This document shows, in pieces, positions 63,590 through 64,000 of a stretch of DNA of 64,000 nt. A program made the translations under genes and the position numbers. The DNA is from Candidatus Schekmanbacteria bacterium (lineage in GTDB: Bacteria; CSSED10-310; JACPHN01): contig JACPHN010000092.1 of NCBI GenBank assembly GCA_016188575.1, positions 12,676-76,675 on the forward strand, in the 5' to 3' direction. Within the stretch, counting starts at the first letter, position 1, and every line of letters begins with the position of its first letter. The notes under the pieces were generated by a model. That model ran no database searches. It was not told the DNA's origin and was given only the letters and a program-made list of their open reading frames with translations.

Positions 63590-64000
63590 ATAACGAGCTG
63601 GAGTGACTCCAGGATCGCCGTTACCGTTCCCGCGACCGCCTTCGGCGCGCCCGCCTGTTACCGCCCGATCCGCCTGCGCGTGGTAACCTCCGACGCGGCG
63701 ACCGCAGTTTCCCCGGATACCTCGATATCCGTCATGCCCGCGGGCGCCCCGAGCATCCAGGCGCTGTCGCTCTCGCCCAACCCCGCCACCGTGGGGCAGT
63801 ACGTCGACCTCTCCATCACCGGCCTCGGTTTCGGCGGCTGCCCCGGCCAGGTGCAGGTCGTCTCGCCGGCCGGCACGCTGCAGGCTTCCGTCTGGAGCTG
63901 GTCGAGTAGCGCCGTCGCGGCTCGCGTTCCCGCTGCGTCGCTGGTCACGGAGCCGGCGAAGGACGTGTCGCTGCGGCTGCTCGTGTCCGATCTGGCCGGC
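63590..64000 (+). pseudogene. 3'-open fragment of an IPT/TIG-type surface protein
   Basis: In the frame starting near 63590, AITSWSDSRIAVTVP matches the end of an IPT/TIG immunoglobulin-like domain, followed by Ser/Val-rich strands and a second IPT-like start (SLSPNPATVGQYVDLSITGLGFGG). The frame meets a stop at 63524 and has no good start codon or ribosome-binding site before 63680, so the first part is missing: a truncated or frameshifted gene, or a fragment whose intact end lies beyond the window. The 63411-63589 stretch upstream has no recognisable gene. Confidence 0.5.

Noticed and set aside
1-64000. CRISPR array, rRNA, tRNA, riboswitch or phage genes
   Set aside because: No regularly spaced direct repeats, rRNA signature, tRNA cloverleaf or structural phage gene was seen by eye.
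1-64000. Sigma-54 promoters (TGGCAC-N5-TTGC) for the two NtrC-like regulators
   Set aside because: TGGCAC words occur, but each I checked is inside a gene or lacks TTGC at the right distance.

Overview
The window is high-GC, densely packed DNA from a Gram-negative bacterium rich in signalling genes. Exported proteins, a lipobox lipoprotein, UbiA-type and B12-type radical SAM enzymes, a housekeeping run yicC-gmk-coaBC-udg-priA, five genes for eukaryote-like Ser/Thr kinases (six kinase domains) and NtrC-type regulators together suggest a deltaproteobacterial-grade lineage (Myxococcota, Desulfobacterota or Binatota-like). This is inference from gene content; no rRNA or tRNA gene is visible to settle it.

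Layout. 0-6.6 kb: a possibly truncated helical protein, a peptide-type solute-binding protein carrying an inserted SH3-like domain, a large exported protein and a convergent NtrC-like regulator. 6.9-11.2 kb: a membrane Ser/Thr kinase downstream of an FGE-like/beta-propeller fusion. 11.2-12.7 kb: a two-gene GDP-mannose unit (manC plus a separate cupin). 12.9-19.5 kb: Nudix, then yicC, gmk, coaBC, udg and priA, with 4-base start/stop overlaps at gmk/coaBC and udg/priA, closed by a strong hairpin. 19.6-27.3 kb: an RTX-like secreted protein, a radical SAM and UbiA pair, a P-loop kinase-like protein and an exported Tricorn-type protease.

27.3-34.9 kb is the most unusual stretch: a 1468-residue protein with two kinase domains, an NTPase module and a helical C-terminus overlaps by 10 bases a membrane-tailed subtilisin-fold protein in which Asp, His and Ser of the triad are all replaced. 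Facing it, and overlapping its 3' end by 57 bases, are a secreted Ig-like protein and a membrane-anchored protein. The two facing genes at the centre are visibly more AT-rich than their neighbours. 35.2-40.8 kb is one 1.9k-residue cell-surface subtilase with an intact triad.

40.8-45.1 kb is a decaying segment: a hybrid histidine kinase pseudogene, a broken IS4-type transposase, a four-helix-bundle protein and small ORFs. 45.1-51.4 kb is a four-gene minus-strand operon ending in a membrane kinase. 51.9-63.4 kb holds a ClpC-type unfoldase coupled to a PhnD-like binding protein, then a lipoprotein, a PknK-like kinase coupled to a GAF/AAA+ regulator, a small RHH-like protein and a convergent cyclic-nucleotide-binding kinase. 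The right edge has a piece of an IPT/TIG-type surface protein.

Two repeat families recur. One is a C-rich/G-rich palindromic element of about 30-45 bp with at least seven copies, two of them inside coding regions. The other is a 39-bp repeat present twice in inverted orientation (37/39 identical) at 35.1 and 51.7 kb. Starts were chosen from ribosome-binding sites, overlaps and domain limits.
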